DNA from: Anoxybacterium sp963668245
Lineage (GTDB): Bacteria; Bacillota; Clostridia; Peptostreptococcales; Anaerovoracaceae
Direction of reading: 5' to 3'
Length of the DNA: 64,000 nt
Assembly (NCBI GenBank): GCA_963668245.2
Contig: OY764195.2
Span: 2,418,001-2,482,000, forward strand
The notes beneath the pieces are model-generated. The model was not told where the DNA came from, made no database searches, and worked only from the letters and a program-made list of their open reading frames with translations. Numbering within the stretch: the first letter of the stretch is position 1; the number at the start of each line of letters is the position of its first letter. The position numbers and the translations under genes are program-made. Positions 1 through 7,889 of this stretch are shown here, in pieces.

Positions 1-2492
1 GCCGCATTCAACGCAAGTATGTTGGTCTGGAATGCAATATCATCAATTACCTTGATAATTTTGGAAATATTATTTGAGGATTCATTAATCTCTTCCATCG
101 CCGTGAGCATTTCCATCATGTGCTGGTTGCCCTGCTCTGCACTCTCTTTTACTTCAAGCGTCAATTCGTTTGCCTGATTTGCACTCGTTGCGTTTTCTTT
201 TGTCTTTGCTGCAACTTCCGATACAGATGCATTTAATTCTTCAACAGAACTTGCTTGCTCGGTTGCACCTTGTGAAAGCACCTGACTTCCCTCAGATACT
301 TGTTTTGATCCTACTGAAACTTGTTCAGAAGCGGTATTGATATCACCCAATACCTCATTGAGGGATTCTAGGATTAAGCTTAAAGAATCAGAAATTGTTT
401 TAAACTCGCCAGGATACGCTTGAATTGCACTCATTGCAAGATTTCCCTGTGAAATTTGACCGATTACGGTTGAAATTTCAGCCACTACTGTCTTTAGTCC
501 AGTGGCTGTACTGTTTACTGCATCAGCCAATACCCTAAACTCACCTTTGTAATCACCGCTTACCGAAACATCCAAAACACCTTCTGCAATATTGTGCATT
601 GCATTCGTCACTTCGTGAACTGGCGAAACTACCGTTTCTATCAAATCATTGATTCCTTTTACCAGATTTTCCCATTCGCCATCAAAGTAAGAAACATTGG
701 CCCTTTCATCTAACATACCTTGTCGTGCTGCACCAATCAAATTGTTAGTTTCATGAACAAGACCTGACATAATATCAATGCAATGATTTAAATTATTGAT
801 AATTTCATTGAAATCACCACAATACACATCCGTTATTTTTTCAGGAATATCTCCTTTGCTAATTCGATCTACGTATTCTGCGGTTACATTAATTGGTCTC
901 ACAAAAGCATCAACCAATTCATTAATTCCACTAATCAATTGACCCCATTCACCATAGAAACCTTCCTGTCTTCCCCTAACTTCCAATCTTCCGTCTCTAG
1001 CTGCTTGAATTAATAGGTTTGTTTCTCCAATAAGATTTGTCATAACATCAATACACCCATTGATATTATTCTTAATTTCATTAAAGTCACCATAATAATC
1101 ATCTACTATTCTTTCAGGAATATCTCCCTTGCTGATTCGTTCAATGTATTCAGCTGTCACATTGATTGGAGAGACAAAGGCGTCAATCAAATGGTTAATT
1201 TCAGTCACCAAAGTATTCCATTTACCATTATATTTATCTCCATTACCACGAACGTCTAGCTTTCCATCTTGCGCTGCTCTAATTAAATAATTGGTATCTG
1301 TCAAAAGACCACTCATTACATCAATACACCCGTTGATGTTATTCTTAATTTCGTTAAAATCACCAAGATATTCATCTGTAATTTTTTCAGGAATATCTCC
1401 CTTACTGATTCGTTCTATATATTCTGCTGTCACATTAATCGGGGAAACAAAGGAATCAATTAGACTATTAATCCCATCAATACACTCAGCCCATGCTCCT
1501 TTTAACCCTTCGGTTTCTCCACGCATATCCAATTTACCTTGGGTAGCTGCATCGATGAGCATGCACACATCATTCTTCATTTTTTGGATGGATTCAACTG
1601 TATTTTTCATTGCTGGAGTAATTTCATCTTTTTCATCGCCAATTTCAATATCCATTTTTATATCTCCATCAGCAATTCGATTTAATATGCTAACTACGTT
1701 AGTCTGAAGTGCATCAGCAAACGAATCCATGGCCTGAGCCATTTGTCCCACTTCATCCTTAGAATCTATATTTAATCTTTCGCTAAAATGTCCTTTACTC
1801 ATTTCATCTATCATATGAACTGATTTTTTCAAAGGCCTAGTTATTAAAAGAGAAATCCCTATACCGATTGAGATTGACAAAATTACAGCAAAGAGGATAA
1901 CCGCTATCATAACTTTCATCGTTTTCTTTGCTTCATCAGTATTTGATTCAGATTTGGCACTTGCTTCAGCAATCTGCTGTTGTACCATTTTTTCGATTAA
2001 TTCCTGTTCATGAGATGATACCATTCCAGCAGATCCAGTAGACGAAATCATCTGAAATGCCTCATAATCCTGATTTTGTTGTGCCAATACCATCGCCTTT
2101 TGCAGTTCCACACGCATTTCTTGTCTCACTGTTGCAAATTCTTCACAATATGCCTTCATTTCATCGGATAACACCTTGCTGCTAAAGGATTCTGCTATCG
2201 CATCAATCGCATCAAATTTTTCATTGATAATATCAATGCTTTTTTGAATATCCTCAGGAGTCGATGCAATTATCATATCCCGATCACTCACTCGAATTCT
2301 TTGAAATTCCGTTGAAATCTGTCCGATTTCAGCCAAAGGAACGGTAATATTTGCATAAAGCTCTGTGTCTGAATCATCCAAGGATTTTAAATTGTACATT
2401 GCATACAATCCCATAATGCCGCCTATGATTGCGACTAAAATAAAACCTAAAATAAGTTTTTTGCCTATCTTCATATCCAGATACCATTTCAT
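1..2492 (-). CDS. Methyl-accepting chemotaxis protein with tandem HAMP-like repeats (3' end cut off)
   Basis: Transmembrane chemoreceptor that passes ligand signals to CheA/CheW. The start is fixed by GGAGGA eight bases before ATG at 2492. I translate an N-terminal membrane segment (about residues 10-32), an extracytoplasmic helical sensor (to about 190), a second membrane segment (about 192-217), a HAMP domain, then three near-identical 91-residue units (residues about 350-620), further degenerate HAMP-like units, and the methyl-accepting helix. The last visible residues, IAFQTNILALNA, are the conserved start of the signalling hairpin region, so roughly 100-200 C-terminal residues lie beyond the left edge. 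The repeats resemble poly-HAMP arrays. The ligand is unknown. A sigma-28-type promoter lies upstream at 2766-2792, as expected for a motility-regulon gene. Confidence 0.93.
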   Translation of the reverse strand, partial: MKWYLDMKIGKKLILGFILVAIIGGIMGLYAMYNLKSLDDSDTELYANITVPLAEIGQISTEFQRIRVSDRDMIIASTPEDIQKSIDIINEKFDAIDAIAESFSSKVLSDEMKAYCEEFATVRQEMRVELQKAMVLAQQNQDYEAFQMISSTGSAGMVSSHEQELIEKMVQQQIAEASAKSESNTDEAKKTMKVMIAVILFAVILSISIGIGISLLITRPLKKSVHMIDEMSKGHFSERLNIDSKDEVGQMAQAMDSFADALQTNVVSILNRIADGDIKMDIEIGDEKDEITPAMKNTVESIQKMKNDVCMLIDAATQGKLDMRGETEGLKGAWAECIDGINSLIDSFVSPINVTAEYIERISKGDIPEKITDEYLGDFNEIKNNINGCIDVMSGLLTDTNYLIRAAQDGKLDVRGNGDKYNGKWNTLVTEINHLIDAFVSPINVTAEYIERISKGDIPERIVDDYYGDFNEIKNNINGCIDVMTNLIGETNLLIQAARDGRLEVRGRQEGFYGEWGQLISGINELVDAFVRPINVTAEYVDRISKGDIPEKITDVYCGDFNEIINNLNHCIDIMSGLVHETNNLIGAARQGMLDERANVSYFDGEWENLVKGINDLIETVVSPVHEVTNAMHNIAEGVLDVSVSGDYKGEFRVLADAVNSTATGLKTVVAEISTVIGQISQGNLAMSAIQAYPGEFKTISDSLSLILESLNEVLGDINTASEQVSVGSKQVSEGSQVLSQGATEQASSVEELNASVSEVAAKTKENATSANQANELTLEVKESAEQGNQHMMEMLTAMEEINESSNNISKIIKVIDDIAFQTNILALNA
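627..1445 (-). repeat. Three in-frame 273-bp repeats inside the chemoreceptor gene
   Basis: Three units at 1173-1445, 900-1172 and 627-899, each 273 bp (91 codons). Every unit starts near PINVTAEY, runs through ISKGDIPE and a GDFNEI-NN-N-CID-M stretch, and ends near IN-L-(D/E). The first two are closest; the third has drifted. A more degenerate related unit precedes them (about 1446-1700). This is the internal HAMP-like array of the receptor, expanded by in-frame duplication. Confidence 0.85.
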
Positions 2493-2518
2493 TTTCTCTG
2501 TCCTCCAAATAGTGTTGA

Positions 2519-2543
2519 TTACTGTAACTATCGCTTACTGTAA
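2519..2543. promoter_or_regulatory. Pair of TTACTGTAA palindromes (possible operator)
   Basis: TTACTGTAA occurs at 2519-2527 and again at 2535-2543, 16 bp apart, inside the leader of the chemoreceptor just upstream of its ribosome site. Each copy is palindromic around a central base. The arrangement looks like a tandem repressor site, but no cognate regulator can be named. Confidence 0.3.
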
Positions 2544-2765
2544 CGACTGCAATTTAAAAAAATATGAGCCAAGCTATCCCCCCTAAAATTCAATACCAAC
2601 CAGCAGAAGCATCTTTTAATTTTCACACACTTTTCACATTATCTGTTTTTTCATTAAAAACTATTTCCGATCCAATTCCATTGAACACAAACAAAAACTA
2701 ACTGCATTATATTTTTATGATTCAAAATTTAACAAGCTAACTAATGCACGTTAGTCTAATATTTC

Positions 2766-2792
2766 TTATCGACAATTATATATCATACTTTA
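2766..2792 (-). promoter_or_regulatory. Sigma-28 (SigD/FliA)-type promoter for the chemoreceptor
   Basis: On the minus strand TAAA, 15 bases, then GTCGATAA, against the consensus TAAA-N15-GCCGATAA (one mismatch). It lies about 270 bp before the chemoreceptor start, giving a long leader. The 512-bp gap 2493-3004 otherwise holds a pair of TTACTGTAA sites at 2519-2543, a terminator at 2922-2965 and AT-rich DNA. Confidence 0.65.
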
Positions 2793-2921
2793 GAACAATG
2801 ATATTATTTTTTTGAAATTTTTTACTATTTTTTTCAAAAACTTAACAAATATTATGATATATTTTAGAAACAATTGCTACTACTTATCCACAACATAATA
2901 GTTAAAAAAGCATATGCCTAT

Positions 2922-2965
2922 AACAAAAACACATACCTCCATTTTTCAATGAATGGTACGTGTTA
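2922..2965 (-). terminator. Rho-independent terminator after the 67-aa membrane protein gene
   Basis: Minus-strand hairpin with arms at 2955-2963 and 2929-2937 (one mismatch), the inner part extended by ATT/AAT pairing, followed by GTTTTTG. It sits about 40 bp after the stop codon at 3005. Confidence 0.55.
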
Positions 2966-3004
2966 TAGTTATCGATTTTCAAGCAAATGAAATGAAATGA
3001 ATGT

Positions 3005-3208
3005 TTATGATTCGTTTTCATTCTCCTCTTCATCTTCTTGATTGATCTTGTGCATTTCTATGATTAGCGTAAATACGACAATCGAAACTGCAAAAAGTAA
3101 TAGAATCACCTCATTTACCTGAGTAGACTCTGTCAGATGATTCCAAAGTATTCGCATAACAATTGCATAGATTAATAAAAAAATGGTCAATTTCTTAATC
3201 TGGTTCAT
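3005..3208 (-). CDS. Small two-helix membrane protein, function unknown
   Basis: 67 residues: two hydrophobic segments (about 8-24 and 31-50) separated by a short polar loop, then a very acidic tail (QEDEEENENES). AAGGGGTG lies five bases before ATG, and a terminator follows, so it appears to be a single-gene unit. I do not recognise a family. It is supported as a gene by its ribosome site, terminator and membrane topology rather than by homology. Confidence 0.6.
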   Translation of the reverse strand: MNQIKKLTIFLLIYAIVMRILWNHLTESTQVNEVILLLFAVSIVVFTLIIEMHKINQEDEEENENES

Positions 3209-3402
3209 GGTTGCACCCCTTAGATTGCATGAAAGTCAATTCCTTATAAAACCCTATGATTTCAACATTATATACACATTTTTTATTTTATTCTTGTCTT
3301 TGATATTATCAAAATCCGTTTTTCTTGTCTAGTATACAACGTGAATTTTTCTTATTATTTATTCAAAATAATATAAATATTATGGCGACTTTTTACAGGG
3401 TC

Positions 3403-3445
3403 CCGCCAAGAAGAATCAGAACGCATCATCTAAACTTCTTGGCGG
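3403..3445. other. Perfect 11-bp inverted repeat downstream of the etf operon
   Basis: CCGCCAAGAAG at 3403-3413 and its exact complement at 3435-3445 with a 21-base loop. It lies 50 bp past the etfA stop codon. No T-run follows on the minus strand, so it is not a classic terminator. It could stabilise the 3' end of the mRNA or be a dispersed intergenic repeat. The rest of 3209-3495 shows nothing else. Confidence 0.5.
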
Positions 3446-3495
3446 CAAAAGGTTGTATGATTCTCAGTTCAATAAACATGAACCATTTCACTTGT

Positions 3496-4779
3496 TTACT
3501 TTGTGGAAGCGTCAAATATAACTTCTGCATTGTCCCACTCTTCGACAATTTGAGGGATAACCTTATAAAGGTCTCCTACGATTCCATAGTCTGCTACTTC
3601 AAAGATTGGTGCATCTTTATCTTTATTGATTGCTACAATGATGTCAGAGGTCTGCATTCCTGCTAAGTGCTGAATTGCTCCTGAGATACCACATGCAAAA
3701 TAGATTTTAGGTTTTACAGTGGTTCCCGTTTGTCCAACTTGATGAGAATGATCAATCCAACCTGCATCGACTGCCGCTCTTGAAGATCCTACTACGCCAC
3801 CTACTTTATCTGCAAATTTTTTAATTAGTTCAAATCCAGATGGATCTCCTAATCCTCTTCCTCCAGAGCAGATGATTTCTGCATCTGTCAGAGATACGAT
3901 TTCTTTTGCAGATTTTACGATATCAAGAATCTCGATCTTAATGTCGCTCTTGCTGATTGCTGGCTTGATTGTGATTAATTCTCCTGTTGCTCCTTCAGCT
4001 CTTTCTCTCTTTTGCATTACTCCTGGTCTTACAGTAGACATCTGTGGTCTTGTCTTTGGACAAATGATGGTTGCCATCAAATTGCCTCCGAAGGCTGGTC
4101 GTGTCTGCTTCAATCCTTTGTCATCAGAGTTTGGATCAAGGGTAGATACATCTAGTGTGGTATTCTTTACTGCATAATCAATGTAGCTTGATACTTTGAT
4201 GTCCAGTCTTGTACAGTCCGCTGTCAATCCTGTGTTCAATCTAGCTGCTACTCTTGGTGCAAGGTCTCTTCCGATGTGTGTTGCTCCGTAGATTACGATT
4301 TCTGGTTTATATTGTTCTACTGCGTCTACAATTACCTTTGTATAGCCATCTGTTGTATAGTTTTCAAGAAGCGGATCTTGAATCATATACACAGCATCTG
4401 CACCATACTCATAGCATTCTTTTGCAAGATCATCAATGTTGTTTCCTACTAACAATGCACATACTTTCGCTTCTTCTCCGATTTCTCTTGAAAGTCTTCT
4501 GCCTTCTCCTATCAGTTCCAATGCAACATTGAGAAGCTTTCCTTTCCGCTGCTCTGCATAGACCCAAATATCTTTATACGCTGATAGATCCACTGGTCCT
4601 GCTTCTGTTTCTGTCTTTTCGATGGCATCGAACGGACATGCAGCGATACACTGATTACATGCAGTACATTTTTCGTTGATAACCGCCAGCTTTCCATCCA
4701 TATCGATGGCATCAAACGGACACGCTTTAATACAAAGCTTACAGCCCTTACATTTATCTTTTATTACTACAATTGCCAT
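3496..4779 (-). CDS. etfA: Electron transfer flavoprotein alpha subunit with N-terminal 2[4Fe-4S] ferredoxin domain
   Basis: Alpha subunit of an ETF that carries FAD and shuttles electrons to or from an acyl-CoA or 2-hydroxyacid dehydrogenase. Residues 10-48 form two CxxCxxCxxxC clusters (C10/13/16/20 and C38/41/44/48), a ferredoxin domain fused ahead of the ETF alpha region. The C-terminal FAD motif with SRAAVDAGW (333-341) and the following GQTG is intact. At 427 residues it is the length of the ferredoxin-fused alphas known from electron-bifurcating systems such as caffeyl-CoA reductase and lactate dehydrogenase. It follows etfB by 24 bp with its own AGGAGGG site. No partner dehydrogenase gene is adjacent, so the electron donor or acceptor is unknown. 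Confidence 0.93.
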   Translation of the reverse strand: MAIVVIKDKCKGCKLCIKACPFDAIDMDGKLAVINEKCTACNQCIAACPFDAIEKTETEAGPVDLSAYKDIWVYAEQRKGKLLNVALELIGEGRRLSREIGEEAKVCALLVGNNIDDLAKECYEYGADAVYMIQDPLLENYTTDGYTKVIVDAVEQYKPEIVIYGATHIGRDLAPRVAARLNTGLTADCTRLDIKVSSYIDYAVKNTTLDVSTLDPNSDDKGLKQTRPAFGGNLMATIICPKTRPQMSTVRPGVMQKRERAEGATGELITIKPAISKSDIKIEILDIVKSAKEIVSLTDAEIICSGGRGLGDPSGFELIKKFADKVGGVVGSSRAAVDAGWIDHSHQVGQTGTTVKPKIYFACGISGAIQHLAGMQTSDIIVAINKDKDAPIFEVADYGIVGDLYKVIPQIVEEWDNAEVIFDASTK

Positions 4780-4803
4780 TTCATCCCTCCTTCACATTGC
4801 CTT

Positions 4804-5604
4804 CTAAATCGCATATTTTGACCTTAATTCCTTTAGAAGACATTGAGCGACATCCTTTGCATTATCTCCTTGAATCATCTTACCTTTTCCTTTTGGAACA
4901 GGTGTAAATGAACGATACACATTGGTAGGAGATGCCTCAAGGCCAACAATACCAAAATCTACATCAATGTCTTTCCCATTTAGTATTTTTATTTCCTTTT
5001 GACGCAATGATACAATGCCAGGAATAGACATATTTCTTGGTGTGTTTAATTCTTTGATTGCAGTCAGCATGCAAGGTGCCTGAATCTTGATTAGCTCATA
5101 TCCATCTTCCATTGATCTTTTCACTGTAATATCTTTCATGTTTTTATCGATTTTAAATTCAGATACATACGTAACCTGAGGCAGTCCTAATTTTTCAGCA
5201 AGCTGAGGTCCTACCTGTGCAGTATCTCCATCGATTGCCTGCCTGCCAGCAAACAGAAGGTCGCATCCGCCTAGCTTGCGCACAGCTGCCGCCAACACAT
5301 TAGAAGTGGCCCACGTATCAGAGCCTCCTACTGCTCTATCACTTACTAGTACACCTTCATCAGCTCCCATCGCCATGCATTGCTTTAACATAAAGCTTGC
5401 TTGTGGAGGACCCATGGTCAAAACCGTAATCACAGTATCTGGGTATCGATCCTTGATGCGTAATGCTTCTTCCAGAGCATTTGCATCATCATGATTTAAA
5501 ATACTTGGAACACCTTCTCTAATCAATGTTTTTTTGATAGGGTCGATTTTGATTTCATTTGTATCTGGAACCTGCTTAGCACAAACTATAATTCGAAAAG
5601 TCAT
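4804..5604 (-). CDS. etfB: Electron transfer flavoprotein beta subunit
   Basis: Beta subunit of the ferredoxin-fused ETF, expected to bind a nucleotide cofactor (FAD in bifurcating types, AMP in others). The 266-residue length, the N-terminal VCAKQVPDT motif and the central AGRQAIDGDTAQVGPQ segment are typical. AGGAGG precedes ATG at 5604. It ends in TAG, 24 bp before etfA. It is co-transcribed from the sigma-54 promoter at 5893-5907 with the zinc-ribbon gene ahead of it. It is a paralogue of the etfB at 49047-49820, which pairs with an alpha lacking ferredoxin. Confidence 0.93.
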   Translation of the reverse strand: MTFRIIVCAKQVPDTNEIKIDPIKKTLIREGVPSILNHDDANALEEALRIKDRYPDTVITVLTMGPPQASFMLKQCMAMGADEGVLVSDRAVGGSDTWATSNVLAAAVRKLGGCDLLFAGRQAIDGDTAQVGPQLAEKLGLPQVTYVSEFKIDKNMKDITVKRSMEDGYELIKIQAPCMLTAIKELNTPRNMSIPGIVSLRQKEIKILNGKDIDVDFGIVGLEASPTNVYRSFTPVPKGKGKMIQGDNAKDVAQCLLKELRSKYAI

Positions 5605-5634
5605 ATCATTGTCCTCCTACACTCAATTCAGATC

Positions 5635-5814
5635 TTACATCATGCCGATTACAAACTTATCCCAACGGTCCACTCTTCCACAGCAAGGACAGGATAGTTC
5701 CTTCTCAAAGGTATAAAGATTTTCCTGTTGATCGCCTTCAGTTACTTCCAGTTCAGAATCGCAGTGAGGGCAGATTGCTTCAAATCGAGCTAATTTATCG
5801 TTTAATATTTTCAT
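5635..5814 (-). CDS. Small zinc-ribbon protein at the head of the etf operon
   Basis: 59 residues starting MKILNDKL. Two CPxC knuckles (CPHC near residues 15-18 and CPCC near 41-44) suggest one zinc ribbon. AAGGAG lies six bases before ATG and etfB starts 30 bp downstream, so it is the first gene of the operon. Rubredoxin is an alternative, but the spacing and lack of the aromatic rubredoxin pattern favour a zinc ribbon. Its role is unknown; a regulatory or assembly function for the ETF complex is only a guess. Confidence 0.7.
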   Translation of the reverse strand: MKILNDKLARFEAICPHCDSELEVTEGDQQENLYTFEKELSCPCCGRVDRWDKFVIGMM

Positions 5815-5892
5815 ACGACAGCTCCTTTCAACTTCTCATACAGTAACTTCAAATTATAAATTAGCGTTATCAAGATGTTTCTTTATTAATTA

Positions 5893-5907
5893 GCAAGTAA
5901 TGTGCCA
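5893..5907 (-). promoter_or_regulatory. Sigma-54 promoter of the zinc-ribbon/etfBA operon
   Basis: Minus strand TGGCAC-ATTAC-TTGC, an exact match to the sigma-54 consensus TGGCAC-N5-TTGC, about 80 bp before the first gene. The 345-bp gap 5815-6159 holds this promoter, the TACACCTGTA element at 6041-6050, and the terminator of the upstream gene at 6076-6114. Confidence 0.8.
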
Positions 5908-6040
5908 ATATGATTGTATTTCATATTTTCTTTCTCATTTTTTATAATATGACTCTAAAAATATGCTATTATATTAGATTTTTATACTAACCGCCACTTA
6001 AAATGTAGTTATCCTCTTATTGTGTTTGTTTGGATTGCCA

Positions 6041-6050
6041 TACACCTGTA
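6041..6050. promoter_or_regulatory. TACACCTGTA element (candidate activator site)
   Basis: TACA-CC-TGTA lies about 135 bp upstream of the sigma-54 promoter, the usual distance of an enhancer site. The same ten bases occur at 45611-45620 and 52792-52801, upstream of the two gcdC sigma-54 promoters. CGAATTTCG follows directly. Confidence 0.5.
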
Positions 6051-6075
6051 CGAATTTCGAGATACATGATTACAT

Positions 6076-6114
6076 CAAAAAACCCAGAAGAAAGTAAAGT
6101 TTTCATTCTGGGCT
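6076..6114 (-). terminator. Terminator of the KdsC-like gene
   Basis: Minus-strand hairpin with CCCAGAA arms (6083-6089 and 6106-6112) extended by GAAA/TTTC pairing, followed by TTTTTT. Confidence 0.8.
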
Positions 6115-6159
6115 TTGTATTATTTAAATGATATATCAATCAATTCTTGTTATGATTCA

Positions 6160-6642
6160 TTACCAGCTTTGGTGAAGATATTTTTCAAGGATTAAATCAA
6201 CAACTTCGCGTAGACATCCATTTCCTCCAGTTACCGAAGTAACGAATGCGCCACTATTTCTTACAACTGCATGTGCATTTGGTGGTGCAAAACTGAGACC
6301 ACACGCTCTCATTGCAGGTAAATCATTTACATCATCCCCGATATAAGCACACTCCGTTAATTCAATTTCATGTTCCTTACAGATTCCTCGAAGAATTTCA
6401 AGTTTATCATATTCTCCCATAACAAGATGATCCGCTCCTAGTTTTTCTGCACGTGCAGCAATCAATGGATTGTTTTCACCAGATATGATTGCTGTAATGA
6501 TTCCATATCTTCGAAGCATTTCAAACCCCATATCATCTAACACGTGAAAACGTTTCATTTGTTCACCATTTTCAAGATAATATACACTGCCATCTGTCAG
6601 AATTCCATTGCAGTCCATCGCAATTAGTTTAATTGTTGCCAT
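6160..6642 (-). CDS. KdsC-like HAD-superfamily protein with an altered active-site motif
   Basis: 160 residues with the compact HAD fold of KdsC/YrbI sugar-phosphate phosphatases: motif I at residues 10-13, ISGENN as motif II, a conserved lysine in the AEKLGAD region and IGDDVNDLP as the metal-binding motif. Motif I reads D10-C-N12-G instead of DVDG, so the second aspartate, the general acid/base of HAD phosphatases, is asparagine. The nucleophile D10 remains. The start is ATG at 6642; a GTG twelve bases upstream would leave almost no space to the AGAGGAT site. No lipopolysaccharide, KDO or sialic acid genes are nearby. Phosphatase activity should not be assumed. Confidence 0.75.
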   Translation of the reverse strand: MATIKLIAMDCNGILTDGSVYYLENGEQMKRFHVLDDMGFEMLRRYGIITAIISGENNPLIAARAEKLGADHLVMGEYDKLEILRGICKEHEIELTECAYIGDDVNDLPAMRACGLSFAPPNAHAVVRNSGAFVTSVTGGNGCLREVVDLILEKYLHQSW

Positions 6643-6814
6643 AAATATATCCACATCCTCTCATGTATCCTTAAATCAGTATACTATTTTTCCCAAAGAC
6701 GGGCAATATATTTCGAACAGTTAAAGCATGAATTTTCATTCCTCTTTGATATAAGGTATCTCTTCGAATCACATATCAATCCGTAGTCCATCTTCGCTGG
6801 ATGCACTAACAATG

Positions 6815-6850
6815 AAAAAACTCTTCACAGTATAAATCTGTAAAGAGTTT
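6815..6850 (-). terminator. Terminator of the tRNA-Arg gene
   Basis: Minus-strand hairpin with CTCTTTACAG against CTGTGAAGAG around a seven-base loop, followed by TTTTTTC, just after the CCA end of the tRNA. Confidence 0.85.
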
Positions 6851-6852
6851 TG

Positions 6853-6928
6853 TGGTGAGGCATGAGGGACTCGAACCCCCAACCTGCAGATTCGAAGTCT
6901 GAGACTCTATCCATTGAGCTAATGCCCC
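6853..6928 (-). tRNA. tRNA-Arg, anticodon TCG
   Basis: 76 bases with CCA encoded. Acceptor stem GGGGCAT/ATGCCTC, D stem GCTC/GAGT, T arm GGGGG-TTCGAGT-CCCTC. The anticodon loop CTTCGAA gives anticodon TCG, reading CGA. The outermost anticodon-stem pair (27-43) is a T-C mismatch in my folding. A strong sigma-70 promoter precedes it and a terminator follows, so it is a stand-alone transcript. Confidence 0.9.
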
Positions 6929-6963
6929 ATAGGTTGGCGCAACCATTAAAAGCGCCAATTAAT

Positions 6964-6992
6964 ATAATACTTGTTTTTCATAAAAATGTCAA
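6964..6992 (-). promoter_or_regulatory. Sigma-70-type promoter of tRNA-Arg
   Basis: Minus strand TTGACA, 17 bases, TATTAT; the expected start lies about 30 bases before the tRNA. A TTGGCGC inverted repeat (6934-6940/6952-6958) lies between promoter and tRNA. Confidence 0.75.
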
Positions 6993-7001
6993 ACACTAAT
7001 T

Positions 7002-7886
7002 TTACTCTTTCATGATATCGCGGAAGCCTTCACCCTGACCCCATACATTATCAACATGAATCACTGTAACAAAAGCATTACGATCACGCTTCGCAATGAA
7101 TCTTTTAATCAAAACACTTTCTCTTGGAGAACAGATTGTAACAATTTTTTCACTTTGTTTTTTTGAATACTCACCGGTAACCGTAACATTTGTAATTCCT
7201 CTTCCAATATCTTGCATGATATAGGATGCCAGTTCATCATGCTTTGCCGTAATAATTTCCATCTGTACCGATTTTGTTTCAAATCCATACATAACAAAAT
7301 CAACAGTCTTTGAAAAAATAACCTGAGTTACCAAAGCATATAAAGCTATGTTGCGACCAAACAAAACACCGGATCCAAGAATAACACAAGCATCAATTAC
7401 CATTAGAATCTGACTCAATGCAATATGAGGCATCAGTTTTCGCTGTATTATTTTTGCAATGGTGTCGGTTCCTCCAAAAGAATATCCTCTGGAAAAAACC
7501 AAACCAGAACAAATTCCACCGAGGACACCACAGTAGATTGCTCCAAGGAACAAATCCTTTTCTTCCAGCAAGGAAAATTGAAAATGCTCAAAGATAAATA
7601 GTATCGTTGGATAAATAATCGTCATAACTAAAATCTTTCTCGCTTCTCTTATCCCCAACAAAATTGCGCAAACAGTGAGTATTGCAAATGAAAATGCATA
7701 ATAAATCACTGAAAAATCAAGAGGAATAAACCCCTGAACAATTCGTACCATCCCTGTCACACCACCACTGGTTAACCCATTTGGAATTAAAACCCCTATG
7801 GTGGAAACTGCACTGATGGCACATCCAATCAGAATGAAAAGTAAATCTACCCCTATTCTTTCCATATCTTTTTTCTCTAATTTCAT
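7002..7886 (-). CDS. YitT family membrane protein
   Basis: 294 residues: five to six hydrophobic segments in the first about 190 residues with the family's GG-SGLV-SRGYSFGGTDTIA region, then a soluble C-terminal DUF2179-type domain (about 215-294). The function of the family is unknown; members are common in Firmicutes. It begins three bases after the methyltransferase stop codon, with GGGGGTAAGGT as ribosome site formed by the end of that gene, so the two are translationally coupled. The preceding ygiQ gene also overlaps the methyltransferase, giving a three-gene operon. Confidence 0.85.
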   Translation of the reverse strand: MKLEKKDMERIGVDLLFILIGCAISAVSTIGVLIPNGLTSGGVTGMVRIVQGFIPLDFSVIYYAFSFAILTVCAILLGIREARKILVMTIIYPTILFIFEHFQFSLLEEKDLFLGAIYCGVLGGICSGLVFSRGYSFGGTDTIAKIIQRKLMPHIALSQILMVIDACVILGSGVLFGRNIALYALVTQVIFSKTVDFVMYGFETKSVQMEIITAKHDELASYIMQDIGRGITNVTVTGEYSKKQSEKIVTICSPRESVLIKRFIAKRDRNAFVTVIHVDNVWGQGEGFRDIMKE

Positions 7887-7889
7887 ACC

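Noticed and set aside
1291..1707. 138-codon plus-strand frame
   Set aside because: Antisense of the repetitive chemoreceptor gene.
2493..2760. Cyclic-di-GMP riboswitch in the long chemoreceptor leader
   Set aside because: None of the conserved GEMM core could be found on the minus strand.
3325..3666. 113-codon plus-strand frame
   Set aside because: It spans the inverted repeat and the antisense of etfA; no family resemblance.
5940..5975. tRNA-Pyl candidate because of CTCTAAA
   Set aside because: The flanks are AT-rich and cannot form acceptor, D or T stems.
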